Assembly: GCA_029706075.1 (NCBI GenBank)
Contig: JAINUG010000014.1
Coordinates: forward strand, 6,447,338 to 6,511,337
DNA from: Aldrovandia affinis
Lineage: Eukaryota > Chordata > Actinopteri > Notacanthiformes > Halosauridae
Direction of reading: 5' to 3'
DNA length: 64,000 nucleotides
Made by a program: the position numbers and the translations under genes. Positions 33,828-46,538 of this stretch are shown piece after piece. Positions within the stretch are counted from its first letter, which is position 1. Each line of letters begins with the position of its first letter. The notes under the pieces were generated by a model, which saw nothing but the letters and a program-made list of their open reading frames with translations, was not told the origin of the DNA and did not search any database.

Positions 33828-34931
33828 TTAGACCTACTTGTTCGTCTGCTGCTGTTCTATATTTGCCCTTATTGTTGGAGAATGGAGGGAGGAACAGGCT
33901 CAGACCAAGGCCGTACGGTTAGTAATTTTTAAATTATATTTAATGTTCCTTATAGTACAGTATGTTTGTAAATGCCTGTACAAACATGCACAGTGGCAGA
34001 CGCTATGTAAAAATATATTCCTGTCTGTTCACTGGCAAAGTATTCAGTGTTGAATCAACTCCAACAGCATACACTTGAGTCTGAAAATTAGCACCGATTG
34101 AAACATACAAAAATACAAGATAAGCATCCATTGCAAAAGCATCTAGCTTCTATAAAGCAACGCCCCCGCCCCGCCTTTGCAAACAAGGGGTTATTGAGGA
34201 GCAACAAGTAAACGTGGAAATTATTTGTGGAATAATCAGTTTAGGAGAATAAATAAGTTACTGTGGGTGGACCATCCACGGATGTTCTGCAAAGTAAAAA
34301 TACGTTGTAATGTTCCGTGGTGTTTGTCCCGGCGTACTTCTGCCTCCTGATCATAATTTGCTCTCTTTAATAAATCACGATTTCCTCAATCGGGAACACT
34401 CCGAACTCTGGAATTCTTAACAACGTGCACAGTGGCACCATGGCTTGAAAACATTTAATTTAAGTATATAGAATTTCTTATTTAATATAACAACATCATC
34501 AAACATTGTGATATCCTCTGACATGCCATTATGAAACAAACTGGGGTCCTGTACCACACTTAAAAAAATCCAGCTGCAGGATTTGATGAGAATTGATTAT
34601 ACATCAATACAGAATAAAATATTCATAACTAACCTTGTATCTGACTCTAGGGCTACATCTAAGGATTGTTCACCACTCTGAATTCCACAGCTGTAACCTT
34701 GATGTCAGGCATCAGACATGTGAAATTACGAATACATTTTAGAGCTCGAGAGTCTTCTAACTCTACCTACATTTTACATTGACATTTTAAGCATTTAGCA
34801 GACGCTCTTATCCAGAGCGACTGACAAGATGTGCATTAATTCATGGTAAGAACAATCATTATTCGCGCAAGACATCGGTGCAGTAATACAGCGATAGAGG
34901 AGTAAACAAGTCTGAAAAGGTGGGTTTTGAA

Positions 34932-35232
34932 GAGGACAGAGATGCGAAGTACGTGTGACGTCAAATGTGCGAAATTGCAAAATTGACCAAACCTCATGGT
35001 TTGGGTTAGGTTTAGGGGTTAGGGTTAGGGTCCGGTCACGCGCACTGTAAAATCGGAAAAAAAACAACAACAGGCTAATCACATCTCAAATCGTATTTCG
35101 TCCTCTGCATGAGTGACATCTAGCCTCTACCGTTAACAAAGACAACCTGTCTCCCTTGGGAATGAAGAAGGTGCATACCAGGGGTTATAGGTCATGGTCC
35201 AGACCACTTGTACTTCGCATCTCTGTCCTCTG
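34932..35232. repeat. Inverted repeat with a telomere-like motif inside
   Basis: gaggacagagatgcgaagta plus c (34932-34952) is inverted at about 35212-35232. Inside is a short ttaggggttagggttaggg run (35011-35029). A block with ctctgcatg and catctagcctctacc (about 35100-35130) is repeated directly at 35227-35258. Confidence 0.75.
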
Positions 35233-37513
35233 CATGGGGGTCATCTAGCCTCTACCCTTTGTTAACCCTTTGAGTTATTATTTTCCCAGAGGACTTATAA
35301 TTTGTATCTGCGCTTCGCTAGCAGGGGACAAGAGTCACTAGTTTCTTGGAAAACATCCCTTTGTACATGTGCGTGAAGAAGGTGTTATATTAGACTTCAG
35401 TCTCTTCCCGAGCACAAGTCACCCAGGCACTGAGTGTGGCCTGCAAGTGTGTGACAGAGCGCACGTACCCGTGCCCGCGTCTATATCCAGAAAATATATT
35501 TTATTTTTTTATTTTGGTTTATGGATTTTCACTGTACTAATCACACAATGGCAAAAATGTATTATGAGAAAAGGTCACACCCCCCACGCAACCCTCATGA
35601 TGAAATAAACGTTTTTTTTCATGAAGCATAATTTTTTTAAAAGTTAATATGCAGGTGAGTATGGCCTCTGAACTCTGGCCACATTTCACATGAAAGGTGT
35701 AACCCTAACAAGGCTATGTACTCCTTAATTTCCATAGCATTACAGGTGTGCTGGTACTTTGGTTCACCTTATTTGCTAAGTATTGTGCTAAGCATTGTAC
35801 ATAACATGTAAGAGTATAATGTGATTGTTTATAAAGCATTTCATTTGCTGATGAATGGTTTATAAAGATGTTATGCCATGTCAAATGGTATACATGCTCA
35901 GAGATGGTTTGAGGAATACATACTTTGTGTAATATCACATTGTGTTTGAATAGTCTATTCCTGCGTCACCTGGTAGCCTTGCTCAGCAACGCTGTACCAC
36001 TGCCTGTCAGAGAATGTATTCTGTGAGGAAAACAATATTATCACAATCAATGTGCACCAAAAATGTATAATCTCTGCAGTCAATACATGCTTAAATGAAG
36101 GTGTCTCTCTTTTGAAATGTGGTGTTTTAAATACAGTTTTTTTGTGAGAGCGTGTGTGTGTGTATACATGTATTGTGTCAAAAATAAACAGTGAAAGAAA
36201 ACTGAGAAAATAAATATTGATTTAAATTTTTCTATTGATTTTAATGCCATGGTTTCTTTTTTTTGTGGAAAGTTCAGCATTGTGTGCAAACCTTGGAATT
36301 TAATAGTGTAAGCAGTGTTCTCGCTGGTTGCATTTCAGGCTCGGGCAATCAATCTGTAAAATTGTATTTTCCTTGTTGTTGTGCTTTAATATTTCATCCA
36401 GAAAATGATGTGAATAGCGCGCAGTGAAGTGATAATTGCACACTTTGATATCATTAAACTTGTTCAGTTTTATTCCACCTGAGGAAACCACTTTAAAAAA
36501 AACCTTAACAGAGCACACAGATATCATCATGGCAGTTTTCACGACCTGACCCCAGAGAAAAAACATGATTATGATTTTATTAATCTTATTATCCTGCAAA
36601 ATGATTCTTGATTCTTTCTGGGGGTTCTTCTTCTTTCCTATAAGGGGGAATAAAAGTAAACTTTTATGAAGCACATATTTGTTTTATGAGGCTTTCATAA
36701 ACTAGGAATAAACACAGATAATTCCTACCCACACAGCATATTAGGCCACCTAATCAACTTATGTTTACTGTCAATTTCAGCCTCTCTTCATATTGTTTAC
36801 ATTTCGCATCTTATTTCTGCTCTAGTCTTTGCCTGTATAACCTGTCTGACAAGAATTATTTTCCAAAATGTAGTTCTCTTTTGTGGGCGTGTGTGCGAGC
36901 GCAGGCGTGTGCTCATGTATGCACACACGTGTGTACGAGGTCAGCTGCTGTAAAACTGTTGTAAAAATTGTATCTTGTGTGTAAAAATAAATAAAATAAA
37001 ATGAACTTTATTTGCTGTAAGTGGAAAAAGACTAATCAGAATAAAGATTCTGTGCCTGTATTTGAAAAGTGTGTGTTTGTGTCTTGCACTCCGTCGCACA
37101 GTTGTGTTTCCCCTCTGCTGCTTCCTGCAGACAACAGGTGAGACACCTTACCGCCCCCCCATTACCGCCATTCTTTTCTCACTGTGCCTCCTGGTCTGAT
37201 CTGAAGAGCTACCCTCTGTTATTACCATTTCACTTTCCAGTGGGCAGGAATTCTGAAAATGCTGCCATTTTATTGGTTTAACTTAATCATGAAATCGAGC
37301 TTTCGAACAGTATCTTCAACATCAAATGAACTAAATTAGTAAATGTCACTGCAAACAGGGACAGTGTGCGGGAATCCTTTTTGATCTTCACTAATGTTTG
37401 GTTTCCTTGTACATACCTGTCCCAGAGACTGAGGCTCAGGTGTGCAGAAAGGTTTTTTCTCTCAAACATTAAATGAACAACATAATACCCTTGGAACATA
37501 TAAAAGAAAGACA

Positions 37514-37522
37514 AACACACGC

Positions 37523-37575
<53 letters not shown>
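37514..37575. repeat. (CA)n microsatellite
   Basis: About 60 nt of CA repeats with two CG interruptions at the left end. Confidence 0.95.
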
Positions 37576-37576
<1 letters not shown>

Positions 37577-38629
37577 GCACACTCACGCTTATAGGACTAC
37601 AGCACAGGTAAAGTCAAGCCCATCGTAACAGTGGAGGCTACTCCTTCACCTTTCCTTTATTGTCACCTGAGAGACTCCAGGTTTTCCCACATCACTCGTC
37701 ACCGCACGGCTCAAAAATATGCCACCTAAGACCCCCCTCCTGGAGTTTGGAAAGACGGCTCTAGCGAATCTCACATTTCTGCCCCTGTCCTCTCTTTAGG
37801 ACCAGGAGACAGGAGGCTGCCCCATTTTTTTGTGCTCAGTCTGTTGCCATGGCAGTGCAGAGGAGTGGAGAGCCCTGACCTTGAGAAGGTCACGTGACCT
37901 CCGCTAATTCCGACTCTGATGCTGCGCATGTCGCGTGTGTGCTCGTTGAACTCCGCGAGGAGTATTTAATTGCAGCACAGATTATTATGGGAAAGACAAA
38001 CAAAAAAAGAAAGAAAGAATGAAAGGAAGAAAAAGAACGAGAGGCCTGCATCATTCTGCGGCTCGTGCCAGCACGGTGATGACATCACGCACCGAGAGGA
38101 ACTCAACCGATGGGCAGCCCTCGTTAATAAATTGCGTTTGACCTAAATGGGCACATTACGCTGACAGTATTAGAGCACGCTGAGATATGATTGAAAATGA
38201 AACATAATCCGAGTGGGAGAGGAGCACCACTGGGAAGGGCAGAGCCACGCCCGGGCTGGCCAGTGGTTTCCATGACGGCAGTTCCCATGGTGCCGTGAGT
38301 CCAATGCTCAAACCCAGAGCCACAGAGCTGTCTGCAAAAAATGTCAGATGAGAGGTTAGATGAAAACTCAAATGGCAGGCTGTGTTGGTTACAGTTTTTT
38401 ACCGTTTCTGTCAGACTCATGCCCAGGGAGGTGTGCACTCAGTGGAATGCTGTTTACGTTGCCATGATGCAAGGGAGCCAGTGATGACCAATGGCTGGGT
38501 CACATGATTCTCACTGGGCCTAGAGCTCACTGCATCTCACACTAATATAAAAAGTTGGTACCTGCTCCTGTAAGCACAAAGCCCTGCAATTTCCACAGCA
38601 GGAATTGCATGGATGCTGCAAGCTTCAGC

Positions 38630-39001
38630 AATTCTTTTTTTTTTTTTTTTTTTTCTGTTTATGCTTTTTTATTCCCCATCTTTCTGCCTATTTTTTGTTC
38701 CCAATTATATGCTCTCTTTTTCGTCAATTATCCCCCCTCGTATGAGAGGTCACTGCTGTAGGCCTGAGACCGGTAGTGAGTGCTGCACCGCCTCCTTCGA
38801 GCCGGCACCCACCGCAGTCACCATGACATATATGCAGGAGCTCGTATCGGCTTTCCTCCCCCCTCCCTGGGGCGGACAGCCAATTGCCGCCCCCTAGTGG
38901 CACTCCCGGCCAGAGTTGAACTGGCACAACCTAGGTGGAATTGAACCATGGTCGCAGTGGGCATCGTCAAACGTTCTTACCATTACACCACCCGGGAGGC
39001 C
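38630..39001 (-). mobile_element. SINE family 1 (subfamily with variant head)
   Basis: In reverse: cctcccgggtggtgtaatgg head, B box ggttcaattcc, shared centre agggggcggcaattggctgt, and a T-rich left edge (A-rich tail in sense). It resembles the 23005-23379 copy more closely than the 12246 copy. Confidence 0.85.
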
Positions 39002-39462
39002 AGTAATTGCTTTCTTAAATGTACCTTCACATATCCTCATAATCTGCATAAGTCCTTCACCACATATTAGCACAAGAGCAGACTCTGGTCCGCTACTGTG
39101 TTTCACTGGGGACTGTAAACATTGAGGCTTACGGGCAACTTCTCCCTTGAGCGCACTGGAGTGGATGACCAGATATAGCACTGCATCCGGTGGAAATGAA
39201 CTATCGTCTCTGGTAGTTCAAAAGGAAGTGTCAGTTTTACCAGATGTTTCCGGGACACAGGACCAGATAACTACCCAAAGAGAGAGCTGACTCAGTCCCA
39301 TTTTCAGTGTACCAACTGTGTGAAGATGTTGTTCTCTGCATAAGAGGGGTATGCTTGTCCGTTAATGTCTTTTTATTTCTTGATGTTCACAGCGTCCTTT
39401 CACCTTTCTGACTATCGTGGTGGTGCTGGGTTCAAGGTCACATAAGGTGAGTCATGAATGAC

Positions 39463-39678
39463 CAGTGGTGGACAAAGTAAAAGTATTTTTACTTTACTTT
39501 TACTTATTGCTGTACCTAAGTACATTTTTCAAGTATTTCCATTTTTACTTTTACTTTCAACAACAAATATTCCCACCCAACATGGGAAGCAATGTAGGAC
39601 TTTTACTTGAGTAATATTTTATCAGGGTATCTGTATTTTTACTCAAGTAAAGGGTTTGTGTACTTCGTCCACCATTTG
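39463..39678. mobile_element. hAT-type MITE with 8-bp duplication
   Basis: The ends are cagtggtggacaaagta and tacttcgtccaccatttg, flanked by tgaatgac (39455-39462) and cgaatgac (39679-39686). The body is made of acttttactt-like runs, typical of this fish MITE type. Confidence 0.83.
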
Positions 39679-39883
39679 CGAATGACCAATTACATGTATA
39701 GATACACGCATAAATAGAGTAATACCTGTTGTTGGATGTCCAGTTGCGATGGCGGGCCTGTTCTCTGATTCCATTCTTTATCTGCACTGCAAAACCACAG
39801 CAGTGTGCATAAATCTAAAAATGCGTTGGCAATGCAGATGTTCCTGTTTGTCATTCTCAAAAAGCTATTTGTACTTGAATGAA

Positions 39884-39918
39884 AGAGAGAGAGAGAGAGA
39901 GAGAGAGGGGAGAGAGAG
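39884..39918. repeat. (GA)n microsatellite
   Basis: A GA run with a few G interruptions toward the right. Confidence 0.9.
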
Positions 39919-39959
39919 CGGTGGGGTGGGGTGCTAATTGAAAGGGTATGACTAAGGCG

Positions 39960-40095
39960 ACAAGCTCTGCTATGCGACGAGATGAATTAGCTGTATGGTT
40001 GACTAATGACAGCTCGCAAAATTAAAGGTGCACGAAATTACCTTTTAATTACTCGAACGCACTTTTCATTAGCACCATTTACTGCACCTTGGCGC
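39960..40095. promoter_or_regulatory. Candidate conserved non-coding element upstream of C7
   Basis: Repeat-free block with at least five TAAT/ATTA cores in about 100 bp (gaattagc, ctaatgac, aaattacc, ttaattac, cattagc). It resembles homeodomain-bound enhancers. Composition is the only evidence. Confidence 0.3.
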
Positions 40096-40824
40096 GTTCC
40101 AAGAAACCCCCGTGGAATATGTATGGTAATCGGTCCGGCGAGCCGAAGGAAAAGCGATTGTCTACCGATCGTAGAAGCGATTGGCTCAAGACACCGTGGC
40201 CTATATATTAAATATTATACCCTCCGTTTGAGGAACTTCCGAGCTGCGTCGTTTTGGCCCGTGTGAGAGAAGCTGAAGATGCCAGTATATGTATGAGTTG
40301 ATTTCAACTTATTCTTCTTCTCGCTCGCTTTAACTGCTCATTCATTCATTTGACACAGATGGAGTTGCATGGTTTGCTAAGGCTGTTGTTGTTTTCCCCC
40401 TTTTTTGTTTTGTTTTTGTTGTGATTGTTATTGACAACCGAGCTGGGCGTGCTTCTGTGCAAGTGGCGGACTGTTGATGTTTGTAATATCTTATGCTCAG
40501 AAGCACATGACTAGTTACTGTCTTATTTTCCCAGAACTGTCAACTTTATAAAAATACGCGGTACAGTGCTTTTTTATTTTTTATTTAAGTGAAATAACAT
40601 TACACTTTCATGCACACAGTGAACATTTTTATCTAGCAAGTCTATCAAATGTGGAATTTTTTGGGGGTGGGAAAGAGATTTTTATTCTGTGAGCAAAAAT
40701 CTTTAACATTGACACTTTTACTCTATGCACTGTATATGTGTCACAAGTTAACCTTCCATGGCATCATTAACCTGCCTAGCACATACCTTTGGCCCTGAAA
40801 ACATACTTCCCACGTGTACATATA

Positions 40825-40900
40825 GATATTTACTGAGGTGATTCAGGTTAGGTACCTTTCTCGACAGGACAAGGGCAGTGCCCACCTGGAGTCAACCCAG
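40825..40900 (-). mobile_element. SINE family 2 fragment
   Basis: ttcaggttaggtacctttct followed by cagtgcccacctggag matches the middle of family 2 in reverse. It abuts a family 1 SINE. Confidence 0.65.
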
Positions 40901-40911
40901 TAGCCCTTGTA

Positions 40912-41550
40912 GCCTATATTTATTTTGCCCTCCATCTATGAACTCGCCGCCCCTCACTACAGGGCAAGATAATTCCCTGAGGCCGGAGATGATCCGCCTC
41001 CTTCGAGACAGAACTCGCCCACCTACTTTCTTTAGACACCCTTCGTGCCAGAGTATGTGAGCGGAGTAGAGCAGCAGGAATTTTCACTCCCTGCTCAAAG
41101 CATTCTGTAATCGCTCCATTCCCACTCCGCTCTGGGTTTTCTATTTCCCGCTCCCCGCTCGCTCCCCATTCACGTGTGTAAGAAGACCCGCTCCATGTGC
41201 GCTCTATTTCCGCTCCATTGTAAAATTCTTACATGTTTTTTTTTTGGTTTAATATCTTGAACGTCTGGGCACTTAAGTTAAGAAGATGTATGAGATAAGA
41301 ATAACAATAGACAATAATACAAAAAAGCCACTCCTCGCTCCAGGCAAAATCACACAACTCCGCTCCCGCTCCACTCGTACTCCGCACCGGTCACATACTC
41401 TGCTTCACGCTTCTCAACGAGTTTGTGCCGGCTCACCCCCCCCCTGGGGCAGACAGCCAATTGCCGCCCTCGACTGGGGCTCTCGGTCAGGCACAGTCGG
41501 GTTTCGAAACCACGGCTGTAATAGGCCGCTTGTATTCAGAAAGTGAATGC
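40912..41550 (-). mobile_element. SINE family 1, split by a hAT MITE
   Basis: The left part (to 41048) holds gatgatccgcctccttcgag. The right part (from 41403) holds ggggcagacagccaattgcc and the reverse B box gggtttcgaaacc. The MITE at 41049-41402 separates them. Confidence 0.82.
41049..41402. mobile_element. hAT-type MITE nested in a SINE
   Basis: Perfect 12-bp inverted ends cagagtatgtga / tcacatactctg, flanked by cttcgtgc (41041-41048) and cttcacgc (41403-41410), an 8-bp duplication with one change. 354 bp, no coding capacity, rich in gctcc/ggagc words. Confidence 0.88.
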
Positions 41551-44263
41551 TATTTGAGGCCCACCCACAAGCACAGGTTTTTGACCATTATATCACCCCT
41601 TAATATGTTGGCTGTGCTGGGTGTAAGACCGACGTTGTTGGTTTAGGCTGCTGACGATCAGTCACGCAACGTCCGTTAAAGACAGCCGAAGCGTATCAGA
41701 GTTATTCCTGCACCTGTTCTACCTGAGGCAGTGGCCAGCCAATCATACATTCTAAAGGTCAGAATTGTTTTTCTCTGTTGGTCCACCGGCCTGTGATTCG
41801 GTAAACAGCGTTTGTGGTTCCCTGTTACTCCCTTTTACCTGGGGTTACATGGAACTGCTTGTGAAACGGTCCTGTCTTCTGTTTCGTTTTTATACACTGC
41901 AATAGCAGACTGGGTTATTGTTGCGCATGGTGCAAATGTTATCCTCGCCCCATTTGTACTGGTTCCCATAAAAACCCGCCCCCATCTGAAGAGATTTTCC
42001 CTAAGGGAGGGGTCTGAGCACATGTGGACTGAGGGATGGCTTGCCTCCATCCTCACTATGAAGGGGCCAGGGCAATGTTGCAAGAGTCTCCTTCTAGTGT
42101 GATTGATGGTTTCTTTTTACTGTTTGCTTTGGAAAACACATTTCCTTTGCAACTCTTGAAGTGAACTTTGTGATCCAAAAAATATATAAATAAATTTTTG
42201 GACAATGGAAGTTTTCACATTTTAATTTTAATTTTGTCATTTTTTGTCCAGTGCTGAGTGTAGAGGGAATGTACTGGGTCAAACAAATTTGTGTGCGTAT
42301 GCGTGTTTATGTGTGTGTGTATGTGTGTGCGTATGGTTTATGACCATTTAGAAATTTGTTGGCCACATATTCAATCCTGTTAACCAACACTGTAATCTGT
42401 GACAGAGCATTTCACCCAGAGAGACAACACCCAACCATGTCTTTTCACCTGAAAGTGTAAGCACAAAAACTTTGGTTGTGCCTCCTCTAATTCTCATCTT
42501 GCACTGAAACAACATTTCAGCAACATTGACAACAGGTTTGGAAAAGGTTGTTGTTAAGTTAGCATACTGTCAGGAAGAGACCACTGGTGAATCTCCCTTT
42601 TGCCCAGTGGAGCAGAATGTCCAACTGCTCTGTGTTTACCATAGATACAGAATGAGTAAAGGGGGGTGAGTGGATATACGAGTGGTGAAGGATAGCGTGT
42701 AGTCTTACCTCGTGATACCGGAACAGGATTAAATGGATGTTATCTAACTCCAATTACTCTATCTGACTCCAATTAATAATAGCTTTCTCTCTGTTAACCG
42801 TTACTTATAGAATTGTATAGACTATAGTCTCTCAGCTCTCATAGTGTGGCTCTATACGCGTTGCTATCTCTATATGAGATGTGGACATGCCTTTGGCCTG
42901 TGTAAAGCCTACAAAGGATACAATTGCGTATCTTGTAACGGCACTAGTGTATAGGCAAGTGACCACGGAGTGCAACGTTCTATGTGTGTGTGTTAACGGT
43001 AACCTTAAAACCACAATGTGTAACTGCAGTTGTTTAGATTCATGAGAAATGCTGAGGTATGAAAATGTTTATTAGCCAGACTTGCAGAAATTCTTACAGA
43101 AACATCAAACAGAATTTGAATAATGTAAGTGTAGACATACAAAAACGGCTATACGCGCAGGAGGTCATAATATAAGCGCCACCTGTACCACATCATTAAT
43201 GACACCAACCCACTGCTCATGACATCAGCTTTCCAACAACACCAAACATGATTACATGTCAATTATGATATTACAGTACACCACATTAAACTCAGTGATG
43301 TGGTCAACAGTCCTGAGAACAGCCCCATCCGTGTCCTGTTTTCCTTTGAGACCGCAGGACTGCTTTTATTAATGTGGGGGTTGTAAGGCATTTTGGGGCA
43401 ATACCATTGTTTACGCATCTCGCCTGTTGGCTTCCTGCTGGCATCATAAACACTGTTCATTCTTTTGGGTTACTTCAGTGCATAGTTCTGTGAACTGCCC
43501 TACACCCCCTTCACTGTAAAGCACTTTAGAAATGCGCTCCATTGTTACATGATGTTTTACAATCGCAGAAGTCTCTCTCGTAGATAAGAGCTACATTCAA
43601 GTTTTAATTTGCATTTTGATTTCAAAACCCATCCAGCACGGTTGCCTAGCTCTGGAACACATTCAAAACAACCAACAATGGAATCATGACAAAGACACAG
43701 ATACAGAAGTGATAGAATCTGCACACTGCTGTGGTGGACATTGTGTCACATTCACACTACTACCTCAGGTGAACTCAGAAAATCGCACTGCGAACAAAGC
43801 GGACCCAGTCTCAGACAATGTTTTGTGGCAATTCAGTGATTCTATTTTTTTTTTTACGAAGCTTGGGTTTGTAAGGAGTACAAGCTGAAATAGAAACCAT
43901 AATAAATGAATGTAATGCAATGCTTGCAGCTGCATGGAAATCTTGTATAGTGTTGCTTTAACTAGAGGGGAAGAGGCTGTAAACAGATGCAGTGGGGCGG
44001 GGAGAGTGTGTGGGGGTGGGGGGATTAGGGGGGTGGGCACTGTTGGATGGGAAGGCCTCAAAAATGAACTCCCCCCAATAAATTAATGTTTCTGCCTCAG
44101 GGTGTAAAAGTAAGCTCTCTTTTTTCCACCCAATCATGAGCTGCCTCACGTCTGTACAAAGAGAAGTCTTTCTGGAGAGCGATCGGCGTTAAATCGAGAC
44201 AAAACCTCCAGTGGTCCATTCCAACAAAAGCACTGTGAAAAAGGACTTCTGCAGCCTTTCACA
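41551..44263. other. Intergenic DNA upstream of C7
   Basis: No exon or clear element recognised. The last few hundred bases must include the C7 promoter and 5' UTR, but no TATA box or liver-factor site could be called with confidence. Confidence 0.5.
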
Positions 44264-44269
44264 ATGAAG
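44264..44269 (+). CDS. c7: C7 coding exon 1 (Met-Lys only)
   Basis: atgaag|gtacgt. Only two codons, the same arrangement as mammalian C7 (MK then intron). Placed by fit to the phase-0 exon at 45213. Confidence 0.8.
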
Positions 44270-46440
44270 GTACGTCACTTTGGTACTTCTTAACAGCATT
44301 CACATAAATGTTTTGAAACAAGTTTGAAACAAAAAAATATTAATGTTAGGTGAATTTAACCCAAGTAATCATTGTATATATATTTTTGTATGAAAGTGTT
44401 GTGCTTTGTGTTTTGGTAGCTTTTAAAATAAATAATAATAATCAGACTGTAAAACTGAGATCATCAATAAGCGTGACACTAGCCTCTGCAAGGAGAATGT
44501 TTATAAAGAGAGAGGGATGTTTTTCCTCACTCTTCTCTAAGACTAGTTATGACACTCTGGCTTTTGTCTAAACATACAGCAACACTATTGCGACATAGTT
44601 CAGTGGTAATGCCATCTAATGGACGTTGATGGATTTAACTCTGAGAGGGAGTTTCATTAATGAAATGCAGGAAGTTGATACTGCGTGTCAGTACGCTTTG
44701 TCTCTTTAGGGTTCATTGATCACAGCTTGTAAAATGGTTATGTAACGCACGCGCAATAAAAACAGCCTTTTGGAACTTAACAGTCTTTGACAGGCCAGAA
44801 CACATGAACCGAAACATGAAATATGAAAAGATATATTCAAAATGATCTTGTATATCTGTACTGGTCTGTTTCACACCCCACCTGAGATTCTAACGCCCAG
44901 CCTTTAAAGGTCAAAAACATGTGAGAGAGAACACACACTCAGATTTTTTTCATTTTGATCTGTATGCAAAACGGAGACTCACGATCTGAAAAATAATGTC
45001 TCTCGTTCAAACGTACATTTATGTGTTAGAGGAAAAAGCCACGGGACCTGTTCATCCGTGAAATTAGCTGGTTAAGCTTTCATGTTAGGTTTTGACTTTC
45101 GTCTCTCTTTTTTTGTATCATTTAAGTGGAAAATAAACAGGTTATGAATGTAAGTTGATTTATTAATAATAATTTAAGAATATATGTCTTTTCTCTGGAT
45201 CTATGTTCCCAGGCTTGGGTCCGATTAATCCTTGCCTGTCTGACGGTGCTCCCGCCCCTGGCGCTGAAGGTGGGGTGAGTGTATCTGAACGCTTTAACAC
45301 CTCCCTAAAGGCCGGAAAGCAGAGTAGTGTCAGTATCTACGGCAACCTGCAGTACACTGCCAGGCCATTGCGTGCTGCATAGCTGAACATTAGGTCAGCG
45401 ATCGAAGCATCATGCTTTTCTCTGGCTATCTTGGTAAGATGTAACCGCATGGTGTAAACCTTCTGTGCATGTTACCCTGGAACAGGGCGTTTTCTCAATG
45501 GATAAGTGTATCAATTAACTATAAAAAGAAACAATGCTGGGGCCTCGGATAGTGTAGCGCCCGGAATGCAAGTTGCCTACTGCAGTCGCGGTTCGAAACC
45601 CTGCTGCGCCAGTCCAGCTCTGGCCGGGAGCCCCAATCAGGCGTGGCAATTGGCTGTCCGCTCCAGGGGGAGGGTGAGCTGGCACAAGCTCACCGAGAAG
45701 TGCGAAGGGTGTCTCTAGAAAGTAGGTGTTCCGTCTTAGAGGAATTAGCTTACCCCATAGTGATAGGCAGCGGGTTCGTGGGGCAGGATGAATCAAAAGA
45801 AATAGAGGGTATAACTGGCTATCAAATTGGGAGAACAACCAGGGAAAAATCTGAAAGAATTCTATTTATTTTTTTTAAGAAAAAAAAGAAACAAAGCTAA
45901 ATCGAGCTAGAAACGATATGACTGGTCTATTGCTATTTCCAGCTGTGAGCAGCCAGTGCACTGCCAGTGGGGTCCCTACGGAGACTGGTCCGAATGTGAC
46001 GGGTGTACAAAAACACAGGTGATGTAAACTCACATCCAAAAACACATGTGAGGTATGCTCAATGCAGACCAGGTAATCCAGGATGTGTTTGATGCTTGAT
46101 AAGTGACAGCATGGAGTGATTTGTATGGTGCGTTACACAATTAAATACCAGTTGGGGGTGCTGTTGGGGAATGTTTCAGAGGCGGACGCGCGCCATACTG
46201 GTGTACGCTCAGTTTGGTGGGACCCCGTGTTCAGGGGAGCACATGATGACACAAGGGTGCTCCCCAAAAAGAGGCTGTCCCCTGGAACAGGGCTGTGGGG
46301 AGAGGTTCCGCTGTTTCTCAGGTACCATGAGGCTGTGTGTGTGCACGTGCGCACATGTCTGTGTGTGTGCATGTGCGAGTGTATTTGTGTTTGTATTAGC
46401 CAGTGTATTAGCATTGCACTGGTCTATAATTAACATCAGG

Positions 46441-46538
<98 letters not shown>

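Larger units (their letters stand above)
32798..37513. other. PLCXD3-C7 intergenic DNA, left-central part
   Basis: Apart from the elements listed separately, this is AT-rich unique sequence. A SINE family 2 3' domain fragment lies at 34768-34826 (gcagacgctcttatccagag). No protein gene recognised on either strand. Confidence 0.5.

Noticed and set aside
35011-35029. Interstitial telomere as evidence of a chromosome fusion
   Set aside because: Only about three imperfect TTAGGG units; such short runs are common in fish repeats.
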